From: Haemophilus parainfluenzae | Lineage (GTDB): Bacteria > Pseudomonadota > Gammaproteobacteria > Enterobacterales > Pasteurellaceae | NCBI RefSeq assembly: GCF_003252795.1 | Contig: NZ_QEPQ01000003.1 | Location: 372,001-436,000 of the forward strand | DNA: 64,000 nt | Direction of reading: 5' to 3' | Shown: one piece after another, positions 1 through 9,116 of the stretch | How positions within the stretch are numbered: the first letter of the stretch is position 1 | Layout of the letters: every line of letters begins with the position of its first letter | Notes under the pieces: model-generated | The model's database searches: none | Told to the model about the DNA's origin: nothing | Seen by the model: the letters and a program-made list of their open reading frames with translations, nothing else | Made by a program: the position numbers and the translations under genes

Positions 1-124
1 AGCGCGTGCTGACATGGAACGCTTATTTGATAATAAAGTACACCTTGAACTTTGGGTAAAAGTGAAGTCAGGTTGGGCAGACGATGAACGTGCCTTAAGA
101 AGTTTAGGTTATATGGATGAATAA
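1..124 (+). CDS. era: GTPase Era, C-terminal end (5' truncated by window)
   Basis: Only the last 40 codons are in the window, reading in frame from base 2 to a TAA at 122-124. The peptide ends with [20 protein letters not shown] plus MDE, the characteristic end of the KH domain of Era, the GTPase that binds the 3' end of 16S rRNA and helps mature the 30S subunit. The GTPase domain lies outside the window. The next gene starts about 80 bases downstream behind its own likely promoter. Confidence 0.9.
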   Translation, partial: ARADMERLFDNKVHLELWVKVKSGWADDERALRSLGYMDE

Positions 125-129
125 AAAAC

Positions 130-158
130 TTGAGTAATACTCTATACCGTCCTATTAT
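130..158 (+). promoter_or_regulatory. Likely sigma-70 promoter of the phospholipid gene cluster
   Basis: TTGAGT at 130-135 and TATTAT at 153-158 are separated by exactly 17 bases, a good match to the sigma-70 consensus. Transcription would begin near 165, inside a small AT-rich hairpin (AAACAT, loop, ATGTTT, 162-177, then three T) that could also serve as a weak era terminator. Seen in sequence only; no expression evidence. Confidence 0.6.
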
Positions 159-202
159 TAGAAACATATTTATGTTTTTTAATAAAAACAAGGAGATGGT
201 AG

Positions 203-808
203 ATGAGTATCTATGCTTTAAAACCCAAATTTCAGAATTTACTTCGGCCTTTAGTTAGGCAATTAGCGGCAAAAGGCGTAACAGCAAATCAAGTTACGCT
301 AATTGCCTGCTTACTTTCTATTTTACTCGGTGTGGTTCTCGCACTATTTCCGACATTTTCTTCTCTTTTCTTCCTTATCCCTATTTGGTTGTTTTTGCGT
401 ATGGCGTTGAATGCCATTGATGGCATGCTCGCACGTGAATTTAATCAAAAAAGTCGATTAGGGGGGTATCTTAATGAAATTACTGATGTCGTCTCTGATG
501 CAGCACTTTACCTTCCTTTTGCTTTTGTCGCGCCTTTTGATGGTATTCAAATCTCAAGTATTATTTGGCTTGCCGCGTTGAGTGAGTTATGTGGCATTTT
601 AGGGCAAGTTCAAGGCAAAACGCGTCGTTATGATGGCCCAATGGGTAAAAGTGATCGTGCATTCGTATTTGGTGTGCTCGGTTTACTCTATGCGGTGAAT
701 GGTAGTTTGCATTCACTTTTCTGGTGGGTAGCTAATATCGTCATTATCTTGCTCATTGTGACTTGTATTAAGCGAGTAAAAAATGGTTTAGCCGAAGTGA
801 CGGAATAA
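203..808 (+). CDS. CDP-alcohol phosphatidyltransferase family protein, YnbA-like
   Basis: A 201-residue integral membrane protein with several hydrophobic helices, the length of E. coli YnbA. CDP-alcohol phosphatidyltransferases swap the CMP of a CDP-linked lipid for an alcohol headgroup. The motif is recognisable (DGMLAR at residues 73-78, Gly 87, Asp 95), but two of the four conserved aspartates of the family motif read Asn here (Asn 70 and Asn 91), as I recall is also the case in YnbA. ATG 203 follows AAGGAGATGG. It is followed by acyltransferase and CDP-diglyceride synthase genes 11 and 6 bases apart, so all three probably act on one phospholipid route. The headgroup acceptor cannot be deduced. 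Confidence 0.85.
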   Translation: MSIYALKPKFQNLLRPLVRQLAAKGVTANQVTLIACLLSILLGVVLALFPTFSSLFFLIPIWLFLRMALNAIDGMLAREFNQKSRLGGYLNEITDVVSDAALYLPFAFVAPFDGIQISSIIWLAALSELCGILGQVQGKTRRYDGPMGKSDRAFVFGVLGLLYAVNGSLHSLFWWVANIVIILLIVTCIKRVKNGLAEVTE

Positions 809-819
809 TAGGAGCAAAT

Positions 820-1452
820 ATGTTTGCGAGATTAATCGATTTTTTATTGTGTCGCTTTGCTTCTTTTATTACAGGCGTTCGACCACAACCTGCAATTGCA
901 GAACAATCTTCAGAAGGGCATCGTGTCTATTTTGCCAATCATAATAGTCATGGGGATTTTATCTTACTTTGGATTTCATTGCCTTATGAAGTGAGAAAGC
1001 AAACCCGCCCTGTTGCAGGCAAAGATTATTGGACGAAAGGCGCAATTCGTCGCTTTTTAGCCTATAAAGTGTTCAATATGTTACTGATTGAACGTAATAG
1101 CCAAGATCCAAAAGCTGCCATACGACAAATGAGTGAAGCATTAGTCAATGACTCCCTGATTATTTTTCCTGAAGGAACTCGTAAGATGGATGATGATTTC
1201 CCACTTCAACCATTTAAAAGCGGATTGTTTTATTTAGCCAAAGAAAATCCTGATTGTGAGTTTGTGCCCGTTTGGATTAGTAATATGAATAATGTTTTAC
1301 CAAAAGGCTTTATTTTACCGATCCCATTGTTATGTGATCTTTATGTGGGCGAGCCATTAAAGATTGGGGCAGATGAAACTAAAGAGGTGTTTCTGACACG
1401 TGCTCAATTGGCATTATTAAGTTTAAACGTCAGTGAAAAAGGCAAATCTTAG
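820..1452 (+). CDS. Lysophospholipid acyltransferase, PlsC-like
   Basis: A 210-residue member of the glycerolipid acyltransferase family. It has the catalytic HX4D box (HNSHGD, about residue 41) and the substrate-binding block FPEGTR (about residues 117-122). Such enzymes transfer an acyl chain from acyl-ACP or acyl-CoA to a lysophospholipid at the inner membrane. It is shorter than housekeeping PlsC and sits between the YnbA-like and YnbB-like genes, so I infer a specialised acyltransferase for that cluster rather than the main PlsC. The start has an AGGAG Shine-Dalgarno site. Confidence 0.85.
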   Translation: MFARLIDFLLCRFASFITGVRPQPAIAEQSSEGHRVYFANHNSHGDFILLWISLPYEVRKQTRPVAGKDYWTKGAIRRFLAYKVFNMLLIERNSQDPKAAIRQMSEALVNDSLIIFPEGTRKMDDDFPLQPFKSGLFYLAKENPDCEFVPVWISNMNNVLPKGFILPIPLLCDLYVGEPLKIGADETKEVFLTRAQLALLSLNVSEKGKS

Positions 1453-1458
1453 GAGCAA

Positions 1459-2394
1459 ATGATGACAGAAATATGGCAACTCTTCGGTGGTTTATTTATC
1501 GCCTTAATTTTTGCTTCCTCAGTGGGATATATTTTAAAACGCAGATCGGGTGTGGATACACCGAATAGCGTTATTGATAACCTGAATGCACGCATCAATG
1601 CTTGGTGGGTGATGATTGGGATTATCTTTATTGCGAGTTTATTGGGCTTTTATGGCGTGATTGGGCTATTTTTGATTATTTCATTTATGGGATTGCGTGA
1701 GTTTCTTTCTCTATTGAATATTCGGCGAGGCGATCATCTTGCGCTAGCCGCTTGTTTTTATGTGATCTTACCATTGCAATATTTTTTAGTCGCCATTGAT
1801 TGGTTTAGCATGTTCACAATTTTCATTCCAGTATATGGCTTCTTATTTTTACCTATTCTGTCGGCATTACTCGGCGATCCGGCGCATTTCTTAGATCGTT
1901 CAACGAAAATTCAGTGGGCATTGATGATTAGTGTATTCTGTATTTCACATATTCCCGCTTTATTGACCCTTGATATCTCTGGTTATGAAGGAAAAAATCT
2001 TTTATTAATGATCTTCTTAATCTTGGTAGTACAGTCAAGTGATGTGTTGCAATACGTTTGGGGTAAACTTTTTGGTAAGCATAAAATTGCACCAACCTTA
2101 TCGCCATCTAAAACAGTAGAAGGTTTTGTTGGTGGGGTATTAAGCGCAAGTTTATTAGGGATGTTGCTTCATTGGCTGACACCATTTAATGCATGGCAAG
2201 CCTTTTTAATGAGTTTGTTAATTTGCTTAATGGGATTCTTAGGGGGGCTCGTGATGTCAGCAATGAAACGCAGTATGGGTGTGAAAGACTGGGGGAATAT
2301 GATAAGTGGCCATGGTGGTATTTTAGACCGTATGGATTCGCTTTGTTTCTCCGCACCAATTTTCTTCCATGTGGTGCGTTATTTCTGGGCATAG
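1459..2394 (+). CDS. Phosphatidate cytidylyltransferase-like protein, YnbB/CdsA family
   Basis: A 311-residue polytopic membrane protein. The C-terminal CdsA signature is intact: SDVLQYVWGK near residue 193, PSKTVEG near 214, and MKRSMGVKDWGN followed by HGGILDRMDS near 270-296. The family makes CDP-diacylglycerol from phosphatidate and CTP. As the partner of the YnbA-like transferase it would supply the activated lipid. Two ATGs are adjacent at 1459 and 1462 after AGGAGC; either may start translation. It ends just before a bidirectional terminator facing alaA. Confidence 0.87.
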   Translation: MMTEIWQLFGGLFIALIFASSVGYILKRRSGVDTPNSVIDNLNARINAWWVMIGIIFIASLLGFYGVIGLFLIISFMGLREFLSLLNIRRGDHLALAACFYVILPLQYFLVAIDWFSMFTIFIPVYGFLFLPILSALLGDPAHFLDRSTKIQWALMISVFCISHIPALLTLDISGYEGKNLLLMIFLILVVQSSDVLQYVWGKLFGKHKIAPTLSPSKTVEGFVGGVLSASLLGMLLHWLTPFNAWQAFLMSLLICLMGFLGGLVMSAMKRSMGVKDWGNMISGHGGILDRMDSLCFSAPIFFHVVRYFWA

Positions 2395-2410
2395 TTATAA
2401 ATCATGAAAT

Positions 2411-2442
2411 AAAAAAGAGCGGTTAATTAACCGCTCTTTTTT
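2411..2442. terminator. Bidirectional rho-independent terminator
   Basis: A perfect 32-base palindrome, AAAAAAGAGCGGTTAA followed by its exact complement, lies between two convergent genes and gives a GC stem with a U tract on either strand. Each arm carries AAGAGCGGT, one base off the uptake core AAGTGCGGT. Confidence 0.85.
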
Positions 2443-2443
2443 A

Positions 2444-3658
2444 TTATTGACGATAAGTCTCTAAGAATCGTGCCAATTTGCCAATGGCTTCTTCTAATTG
2501 ACCGGTATAAGGAAGTGTCACCACACGGAAGTGATCCGGTGAATGCCAGTTAAAGCCTTTACCGTGCACGAGAAGCACTTTCTCTTTACGTAATAAATCG
2601 AGCACAAATTTTTCATCACTATGAATGTTGAATTTTTGGATATCGAGTTTCGGGAACATATACATTGCCCCCATTGGTTTTACGCAACTAATACCCGGGA
2701 TTTGAGTAATTAAATCATAGGCTTTATTGCGTTGTTCCAGTAAACGACCACCCGGTTGAACAAATTCATTAATACTTTGATAGCCACCTAATGCAGTTTG
2801 AATGGCATGCTGCATTGGCACATTTGCACATAAACGCATAGACGCCAGCATATCTAAACCTTCAATATAGCCTTTAGCATGTTGTTTTGGCCCATTTAAA
2901 ATCATCCAACCTTGACGGAAACCCGCAACACGATACGCTTTTGATAAGCCATTGAATGTAATGGTTAATACATCTGGTGCAAGGGCAGCAATATGATGGT
3001 GGACAGCACCATCGTAGAGAATTTTGTCATAAATCTCGTCTGCAAAAATAATCAGATTATTTTCACGTGCAACTTGGATAATTTCTTCAAGTAACTCTTT
3101 GCTATAAACTGCACCCGTTGGGTTGTTCGGGTTGATCACGACGATAGCTTTAGTTTTGGCATTTACTTTTGCGCGAATATCATCAATAGCTGGGAACCAA
3201 CCAGCCTCTTCATCACATAAATAATGTACTGCATTTCCGCCCGCTAACGTCACAGCCGCTGTCCATAATGGATAGTCTGGCATTGGAACTAATACTTCAT
3301 CACCATCATTGAGAAGAGCTTGCATGGACATGGTAATCAATTCAGACACACCATTCCCGATGTACACATCGTTTACTGTCGCATCATGAATACCTTTAGA
3401 TTGATAGTATTGCACGATAGCCTTACGTGCCGAATATAACCCTTTGGAATCGCAATAACCTTGTGCAGATGGTAGGTTGCGGATAACATCAACTAAAATT
3501 TCATCAGGCGCTTCAAAACCAAATGGGGCAGGGTTGCCGATATTAAGTTTTAAGATTTTGTTGCCTTCTTCTTCTAGACGTAAAGCTTCTTTGTGAACCG
3601 GTCCACGAATATCGTAGCAAACGTGTTCTAATTTGTCTGATTTCGGAAAAGATCTCAT
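2444..3658 (-). CDS. alaA: Alanine-synthesising aminotransferase AlaA
   Basis: A 404-residue fold-type I PLP aminotransferase, the length I recall for H. influenzae HI0286. AlaA makes alanine from pyruvate and glutamate. The PLP lysine lies in FNGLSKAYRVAGFR, and NPNNPTGAVY and FADEIYDKI are the usual cofactor-binding blocks. A reading frame opens three codons further up at 3667, but that ATG overlaps AGGA, which stands eight bases ahead of the ATG at 3658; I therefore start at 3658. It converges on the CdsA-like gene and diverges from menF. Confidence 0.93.
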   Translation of the reverse strand: MRSFPKSDKLEHVCYDIRGPVHKEALRLEEEGNKILKLNIGNPAPFGFEAPDEILVDVIRNLPSAQGYCDSKGLYSARKAIVQYYQSKGIHDATVNDVYIGNGVSELITMSMQALLNDGDEVLVPMPDYPLWTAAVTLAGGNAVHYLCDEEAGWFPAIDDIRAKVNAKTKAIVVINPNNPTGAVYSKELLEEIIQVARENNLIIFADEIYDKILYDGAVHHHIAALAPDVLTITFNGLSKAYRVAGFRQGWMILNGPKQHAKGYIEGLDMLASMRLCANVPMQHAIQTALGGYQSINEFVQPGGRLLEQRNKAYDLITQIPGISCVKPMGAMYMFPKLDIQKFNIHSDEKFVLDLLRKEKVLLVHGKGFNWHSPDHFRVVTLPYTGQLEEAIGKLARFLETYRQ

Positions 3659-3749
3659 TAGTAACATCCTATGATAATTAGATTTTCATTCAAAAATTAC
3701 GTCTAATTTACGCTTAAATTCTTATCTTGAAAAGATTTAATAAAAAAAT

Positions 3750-3778
3750 TTTTTGAATGTATTAAAGTGCGGTAGAAT
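3750..3778 (+). promoter_or_regulatory. Possible menF promoter overlapping an uptake sequence
   Basis: TAGAAT at 3773-3778 resembles a -10 box and shares bases with an uptake sequence (AAGTGCGGT, 3765-3773). The -35 candidate TTTTTG at 3750-3755 is poor, with a 17-base spacer. Transcription would start near 3785, which argues for the ATG at 3813 as the menF start. Confidence 0.35.
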
Positions 3779-3812
3779 ATGGGCTAATTTTTTGTGTGTT
3801 TTATTATTTTTC

Positions 3813-5093
3813 ATGGGCCCTTTAGAACAAGCTAAATCTGAGCTAATTCGCCAGTTTGAAACCTTGGCGACAACTGATCAGCAACCCGCTATTGCACGTC
3901 TTCAGACGAAGATGAAATTGGGTGTTGATCTTTTGGCATGGATGAAAGGGCAACTTGTTTATCCACAATTTTATTTACGTTTTCGTGATAAAGCTAAAAC
4001 CGTCGCAGCGGTGGGGAAAGTGCGGTCATTTTCAGATGTGGATTTGGCACAGCAATTTATCCAAGAACACGATTTCCCTTTAGTCGGTGGTTTACAGTTT
4101 CAAGGTGAAAGCCAGTTTATTTTGCCTCAAGTTTTAATTGAACAACAACATGGAGAGACTGAGATTTCAGTTTTTGTTGAAACAAATGAGCTTAATCTGG
4201 CAAAAGCGGTATTGAATTCATTTGAAAAAACGACCGCACTTTTACCACTTAATCAATTAACCATCGAAAGCATGGTGCCAAAAGCAAACCAAGAAACGTG
4301 GTGTGACTGGGTCAATCAAGCACTCGCTCGCATTCGACAAGGTGAATTAACCAAGCTTGTGTTAGCAAATGAAACCGTGTTTGGTCTTCAGAGTAAGTTA
4401 AACGGAAAAGATTTTCTTGCCGCAAGCCAAGCAAAAAATAGTGGTTGTTACCATTTTTTATGGGCAGATAATGCTGAACACTGTTTTGTAGGTTCGACGC
4501 CTGAACGTTTATTTGCGCGAGATGATCGTCAGTTATTTACGGAAGCGCTTGCGGGGACTGCGCCTGTTAGTGATAATCCGAGTGAGAATGATGAACGTGC
4601 GAATTGGTTATTAAATGATGAAAAAAACCTCAATGAAAACTGGTTGGTGGTTGAAGATATTTCACAAAATATCAGTCACTTAGTGGAACAAATTACCGTT
4701 GATGATGTCGCATTAAAGTCATTACGCAAAGTGCAGCATTTGATTCGAAAAATGCAAGCAAAATTGACCGCACTTTGTACGGATGCCGATTTACTGAAGG
4801 CGATTCATCCAACGGCAGCAGTATCAGGTTTACCACAGCAACAAGCAAAGAAAGCTTTGGCTGAAATAGAAACCTTTGATCGTCGTTGGTATGCTGGAAC
4901 ATTAGGTGTGATGAGTCAACATCTCTCAGAATTTTGTGTCACCATTCGTTCGGCTTTTATTGAAGAAAACCAAGTACGTGTATTTGCTGGCGCGGGGATT
5001 GTGGAAGGCTCACAACCTGTAGAGGAGTGGTTAGAAATTGAACGTAAAGCGGCAGGGCTGATTTCCCTGTTTGCAGAGAATAACGGAGAATAA
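3813..5093 (+). CDS. menF: Isochorismate synthase MenF
   Basis: Converts chorismate to isochorismate, the first committed step of menaquinone synthesis. The chorismate-binding domain occupies the C-terminal half: GSTPERLF, EALAGTAP, and GAGIVEGSQPVEEWLEIERK near the end. The frame extends upstream to a TTG at 3753, but that would add a Cys-rich hydrophobic leader and place the start ahead of the likely -10 box. ATG 3813 gives 426 residues, near the family length, although no strong Shine-Dalgarno site precedes it. menD begins 5 bases after its stop. Three uptake sequences lie inside the coding region. Confidence 0.88.
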   Translation: MGPLEQAKSELIRQFETLATTDQQPAIARLQTKMKLGVDLLAWMKGQLVYPQFYLRFRDKAKTVAAVGKVRSFSDVDLAQQFIQEHDFPLVGGLQFQGESQFILPQVLIEQQHGETEISVFVETNELNLAKAVLNSFEKTTALLPLNQLTIESMVPKANQETWCDWVNQALARIRQGELTKLVLANETVFGLQSKLNGKDFLAASQAKNSGCYHFLWADNAEHCFVGSTPERLFARDDRQLFTEALAGTAPVSDNPSENDERANWLLNDEKNLNENWLVVEDISQNISHLVEQITVDDVALKSLRKVQHLIRKMQAKLTALCTDADLLKAIHPTAAVSGLPQQQAKKALAEIETFDRRWYAGTLGVMSQHLSEFCVTIRSAFIEENQVRVFAGAGIVEGSQPVEEWLEIERKAAGLISLFAENNGE

Positions 5094-5098
5094 GAAGA

Positions 5099-6805
5099 AT
5101 GTCTGTAAGCGTATTTAATCGTTGTTGGTCAAAGGTGATCTTAGAAACCTTGGTTCGCCAAGGCGTGAGTCACTTTTGTATTGCGCCAGGTTCACGCTCA
5201 ACACCTTTAACGCTAGAAGCTGTGCGTTTACAAAATGCTTCTCGTGCAACGTGCCATAGCCACTTTGATGAACGTGGTTTAGGTTTTTTTGCGTTGGGGA
5301 TTGCAAAATCTACACAAGCACCAGTTGCAGTGATTGTCACCTCGGGCACCGCAGCAGCAAATTTATATCCAGCAATTATCGAAGCTCGTCAAACAGGCGT
5401 GAATTTAATCATTCTTACCGCTGATCGTCCACCTGAATTATGGGAATGTGGGGCGAATCAAGCTATCGTGCAACAAAATATGTTTGCAGATTACCCTGTG
5501 GCAAGTGTCAATCTACCGAAACCTCAGGCAGATTATGCAGCAAAATGGTTAATTTCTACGTTAGAACAAGCTTGCTATAAACAAAAACAACAACCAGGTG
5601 TGGTACATATCAATGTGCCTTTTGCAGAGCCACTTTATAATGCCCAAGAGCAAGAAATTGACGGTCACCCATGGTTAATGCCAATTCAACGTTGGTTAAG
5701 TCAGCCTAAAAATTGGGTTGATCATCAACCATTACAGCAAGAAGTGTTAATGCACGAGAATTGGGATACTTGGCGTACGAAACGTGGTGTGATTGTGGCA
5801 GGACAATTAACGCCTGAACAAGCAATGGGTATTAACTCATGGGCAAATACCATGGGATGGATTTTGCTTACGGATATTCAATCAGGTGTAGAACCTCTCA
5901 TGCCTTATGCGGATATTTGGCTAGCAAACCAAACTGTGAAGCAAAAATTACTTCAAGCTGATATCGTGATTCAATTTGGCTCTCGTTTTATCAGTAAACG
6001 GATTAACCAATTCTTAGCGGAATTCCAAGGCGAATTTTGGGTGGTGGAGCAAAGTCAAAATGCAGTTGATCCAAACCACCATACGCAAACTCGCTTTAAC
6101 GCCAAAGCTCATCATTGGTTGCGTGCACACCCGCCATTGCGTCAAAAGCCTTGGTTGCTCGAACCTCTGGCACTTTCAAAATTCTGTGCAACCTTTATCG
6201 AACAACAAGTCGGTGGCAATCTTAATGAAGCCTCATTAGCACATCATATTGAGCGTGTTTTACCTTACAACGGTATTTTGTTCTTAGGAAACAGTCTTTT
6301 TGTACGCTTGGTTGATGCATTAACCAAATTACCTGAAGGGTATCCAATTTTCACTAACCGTGGTGCAAGCGGAATTGATGGCTTATTAGCAACGGCTGCA
6401 GGTATTGGTATCGGTGCCGATCAACCTGTGGTGGCCATGATTGGTGATACGTCCACGCTTTATGATTTAAACTCTTTAGCCTTATTTAAGAATGTCACTC
6501 AACCGACTATTATTTTTGTGATTAACAATAATGGTGGCGCAATCTTTGATATGTTGCCAGTGGAGGAAGAGGTGAAAGAGCAGTTCTATCGCTTGCCACA
6601 TAATGGTGATTTCTCTCAAGTCGCGGCAATGTTTGGCTTAAAATATGCCTTGCCTTACACCTGGGCAGATTTAAGCTCCGTGTTAAAACAAGCTTATACT
6701 CGCCGCCGTGCGACATTAATTGAAATTAAAACAAACCCAAGTGATGGTAGCGCAACCTATAAGCGCTTGATTGAACAAATCAGCCACGCGGTGATTGGTG
6801 AATAA
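5099..6805 (+). CDS. menD: SEPHCHC synthase MenD
   Basis: A 568-residue thiamine-diphosphate enzyme joining isochorismate and 2-oxoglutarate to give 2-succinyl-5-enolpyruvyl-6-hydroxy-3-cyclohexene-1-carboxylate. The N-terminal region has APGSRSTPL and HFDERGLGFFALG with the ThDP-activating Glu. The C-terminal ThDP/Mg motif is GDTSTLYDLNSL through NNNGGAIFDMLP. It lies directly behind menF, and menH follows after a short hairpin, so the cluster covers consecutive steps of the pathway. Length agrees with the family. Confidence 0.95.
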   Translation: MSVSVFNRCWSKVILETLVRQGVSHFCIAPGSRSTPLTLEAVRLQNASRATCHSHFDERGLGFFALGIAKSTQAPVAVIVTSGTAAANLYPAIIEARQTGVNLIILTADRPPELWECGANQAIVQQNMFADYPVASVNLPKPQADYAAKWLISTLEQACYKQKQQPGVVHINVPFAEPLYNAQEQEIDGHPWLMPIQRWLSQPKNWVDHQPLQQEVLMHENWDTWRTKRGVIVAGQLTPEQAMGINSWANTMGWILLTDIQSGVEPLMPYADIWLANQTVKQKLLQADIVIQFGSRFISKRINQFLAEFQGEFWVVEQSQNAVDPNHHTQTRFNAKAHHWLRAHPPLRQKPWLLEPLALSKFCATFIEQQVGGNLNEASLAHHIERVLPYNGILFLGNSLFVRLVDALTKLPEGYPIFTNRGASGIDGLLATAAGIGIGADQPVVAMIGDTSTLYDLNSLALFKNVTQPTIIFVINNNGGAIFDMLPVEEEVKEQFYRLPHNGDFSQVAAMFGLKYALPYTWADLSSVLKQAYTRRRATLIEIKTNPSDGSATYKRLIEQISHAVIGE

Positions 6806-6811
6806 TTTTTT

Positions 6812-6830
6812 CCCCTCTTATATAGAGGGG
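6812..6830 (+). terminator. Intercistronic hairpin between menD and menH
   Basis: CCCCTCT, a five-base loop, then AGAGGGG form a 7-bp stem in the 46-base gap. The tail ATTTCTTTAT is only moderately U-rich, so this may be an attenuator or an mRNA-stabilising hairpin rather than a full terminator. Confidence 0.5.
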
Positions 6831-6851
6831 ATTTCTTTATATGGCATTATT

Positions 6852-7595
6852 ATGATGAATCTTGTTTTTCTTCATGGCTTATTAGGTACGAAATCAGATT
6901 GGCAAAAAGTCATCGAAAATCTACCGCACTTTCGTTGTTTCTCTCTCGATTTACCGTTTCATGGTGAGAATAAAGCTGTTGCCGTTGAAGATTTTGAGCA
7001 AACCGCTCAGTGCCTTGAAGAACAAATTCAACATCTCATAAAAAATGAGCCTTATATCTTAATCGGTTATTCACTTGGTGGACGAATCGCACAATATTAT
7101 GCACTGCAAGCGAAAGTGAAAATAGGGCATTTAAAGGCAGTCATTTTAGAAGGGGCGAATTTAGGTTTACAATCTGAACAAGAAAAACAAAGCCGTCTAG
7201 TCAATGACAACATGTGGGCTGAGCGTTTTTTTCATGAAAAGCCTGAAACCGTGCTCGAAGATTGGTATCAACAACCTGTTTTTTCTCATTTAAATGAACA
7301 GCAACGTAAGGCATTAATTGAAAAGCGAAAAGCCAATAGTGGGGCAAATATTGGTCATATGTTATTAGCCACTAGTCTTGCTAAACAGCCTGATTTTCGC
7401 GAGAAAGTGCGGTCAAGTTTGCTGCCATTTTTTTATTTTTGTGGTGAACGAGATCAGAAGTTTCGCCAGATGGCAGAGGATAATCAACTCAATTTAACGC
7501 TTATTCCTGACGCAGGCCATAATGCACATCTAGAAAACCCGACATATTTTGCTGAAAAAATCGAAAATATCGTATTAAAAATTGCTCAACCTTAA
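6852..7595 (+). CDS. menH: 2-succinyl-6-hydroxy-2,4-cyclohexadiene-1-carboxylate synthase MenH
   Basis: A 247-residue alpha/beta hydrolase that removes pyruvate from the MenD product. It has the oxyanion region FLHGLLGTKSDW at the N terminus, a nucleophile elbow GYSLGGR, a late acid in FCGERDQKF and the catalytic His in DAGHNAHLENP. The reading frame runs up to 6795 inside menD, but that would translate the intergenic hairpin, so a start at ATG 6852 (or the adjacent 6855) is far more likely. Two uptake sequences lie inside the gene. Confidence 0.88.
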   Translation: MMNLVFLHGLLGTKSDWQKVIENLPHFRCFSLDLPFHGENKAVAVEDFEQTAQCLEEQIQHLIKNEPYILIGYSLGGRIAQYYALQAKVKIGHLKAVILEGANLGLQSEQEKQSRLVNDNMWAERFFHEKPETVLEDWYQQPVFSHLNEQQRKALIEKRKANSGANIGHMLLATSLAKQPDFREKVRSSLLPFFYFCGERDQKFRQMAEDNQLNLTLIPDAGHNAHLENPTYFAEKIENIVLKIAQP

Positions 7596-7649
7596 GGGAA
7601 ATGCTAGGATTTAGCCCTTTCGTTTTATTTGAACTCTTAAGGAAGCAAA

Positions 7650-8966
7650 ATGTCCTCACAACTTCGTAATGATCCACTTAAGGTTGCTTTAGCATCTATG
7701 GTGGGTACCGCAATTGAATTCTTCGATTATTATATCTATGCCGCTGCGGCAGTATTAGTTTTTAACACGCAATTCTTCCATAGTGGCGATCCGCTTTCAG
7801 ATGATTTGCTTTCTCTTTCAACACTAGCCTTAGCGTTCTTTGCTCGTCCAATTGGCTCAGCTTTATTTGGGCACTTTGGTGATAAGATTGGTCGTAAGAA
7901 AACCTTGGTCGCCTCTTTGGTTTTAATGGGCGGATCTACTGTCGTTATCGGTTTATTGCCGACTTATTCTCAAATTGGTATTTGGGCACCGATTTTGTTA
8001 TGTATTTGCCGAGTCGGTCAGGGTATTGGTCTTGGTGGTGAATGGGGCGGAGCTGCTTTAGTGGCAACAGAAAATGCACCAGAAGGAAAACGTGCTTGGT
8101 ATGGTACATTCCCTCAATTAGGTGCACCAATTGGTTTATTTGTTGCTAATGCGACCTTCTTCTTAGTGAGCTATTTCTGGGGGCAACAAGCCCTTGTTGA
8201 GTGGGCATGGCGTATCCCGTTTGTTTCTTCTTTAGCCTTAGTTTTAGTTGGGTTGTATGTTCGTTTAACTTTACATGAGAGCCATGTTTTCGTTGAAGCG
8301 GAAGTAAAAGGGAAAAAATTAAAAGCACCGGTGAGTGTGGTTTTCACTAAACACTTTAAACCAATGGTGATTGGTACATTTATCATGGTGGCAACCTATT
8401 CCTTGTTCTATATTATGACCGCCTTTGCTCAAGCGTATTCTCGTACACCGGCAACCCTTTCAGAAGCGGGCTATCCTATGGGGTTAGGCATTCCTGCCAA
8501 TACCTTCACGGGATTACTTTTAATGAGTGCGATCGTTTTTGCGATTTTTATTAGTATTTCAGGTCTTTATGCAGATAAAATCGGTCGTCGTAAATGGTTG
8601 ATTTGGACAACGGTCAGCATTTTAATTTTTGCATTATGTATGCCATTATTCCTTGGAAATGGTACACCGGCTTCTGTATTTGCTTTCTTAGTAATTGGTA
8701 TGGCATTAATGGGCATGACATTTGGCCCAATGGCGGCGTTATTACCTGAATTATTCCCAACGGAAGTACGTTATTCTGGCGCCTCTTTAGCCTACAATAT
8801 TGCATCCATTATCGGGGCAACCATTGCGGCAATGATTTCATTAAAAATCAATGCACTTTATGGCTTAATGGGTGTAGGGATTTATTTAGCCATTAATGCA
8901 TTCTTAACCTTGTTAGCATTATTAGCCTCAAAAGAAACGAAAAACGTCGATTTAACGCAAATTTAG
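7650..8966 (+). CDS. MHS-family major facilitator transporter
   Basis: A 438-residue protein with about 12 hydrophobic segments. The MFS loop motif occurs twice, as GHFGDKIGRKKTL near residue 72 and GLYADKIGRRKW near 307, and GGEWGGAALVATE is typical of the metabolite:H+ symporter subfamily (relatives include YhjE, ShiA and ProP). The H. influenzae equivalent next to the men cluster is HI0281. It probably imports a carboxylate or small metabolite with protons, but the substrate is not deducible. Start ATG has an AAGGAAG site. Confidence 0.85.
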   Translation: MSSQLRNDPLKVALASMVGTAIEFFDYYIYAAAAVLVFNTQFFHSGDPLSDDLLSLSTLALAFFARPIGSALFGHFGDKIGRKKTLVASLVLMGGSTVVIGLLPTYSQIGIWAPILLCICRVGQGIGLGGEWGGAALVATENAPEGKRAWYGTFPQLGAPIGLFVANATFFLVSYFWGQQALVEWAWRIPFVSSLALVLVGLYVRLTLHESHVFVEAEVKGKKLKAPVSVVFTKHFKPMVIGTFIMVATYSLFYIMTAFAQAYSRTPATLSEAGYPMGLGIPANTFTGLLLMSAIVFAIFISISGLYADKIGRRKWLIWTTVSILIFALCMPLFLGNGTPASVFAFLVIGMALMGMTFGPMAALLPELFPTEVRYSGASLAYNIASIIGATIAAMISLKINALYGLMGVGIYLAINAFLTLLALLASKETKNVDLTQI

Positions 8967-8982
8967 TGACAAATTGATAATG

Positions 8983-9014
8983 AAAAAGCTGATGCGAATA
9001 ACATCAGCTTTTTT
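8983..9014 (+). terminator. Rho-independent terminator of the MHS transporter gene
   Basis: AAAAAGCTGATG, loop CGAATAA, then CATCAGCTTTTTT: a 12-bp stem and T run 17 bases after the stop codon. Confidence 0.88.
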
Positions 9015-9033
9015 ATTTATTGAAAGGAAGTAA

Positions 9034-9058
9034 TAAAAAAGAGCGTATTGCTACGCTC
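9034..9058 (-). terminator. Terminator of the MetE-like gene (minus strand)
   Basis: On the minus strand GAGCGTA, loop GCAA, TACGCTC is followed by TTTTTT. It lies about 60 bases beyond the stop of the minus-strand gene. An uptake sequence sits between them. Confidence 0.8.
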
Positions 9059-9116
9059 TCAGTCTATAAAAGTGCGGTTAAAAAACAGCGTGTTTTTAAC
9101 ATCAGGTGTGAAAGAG

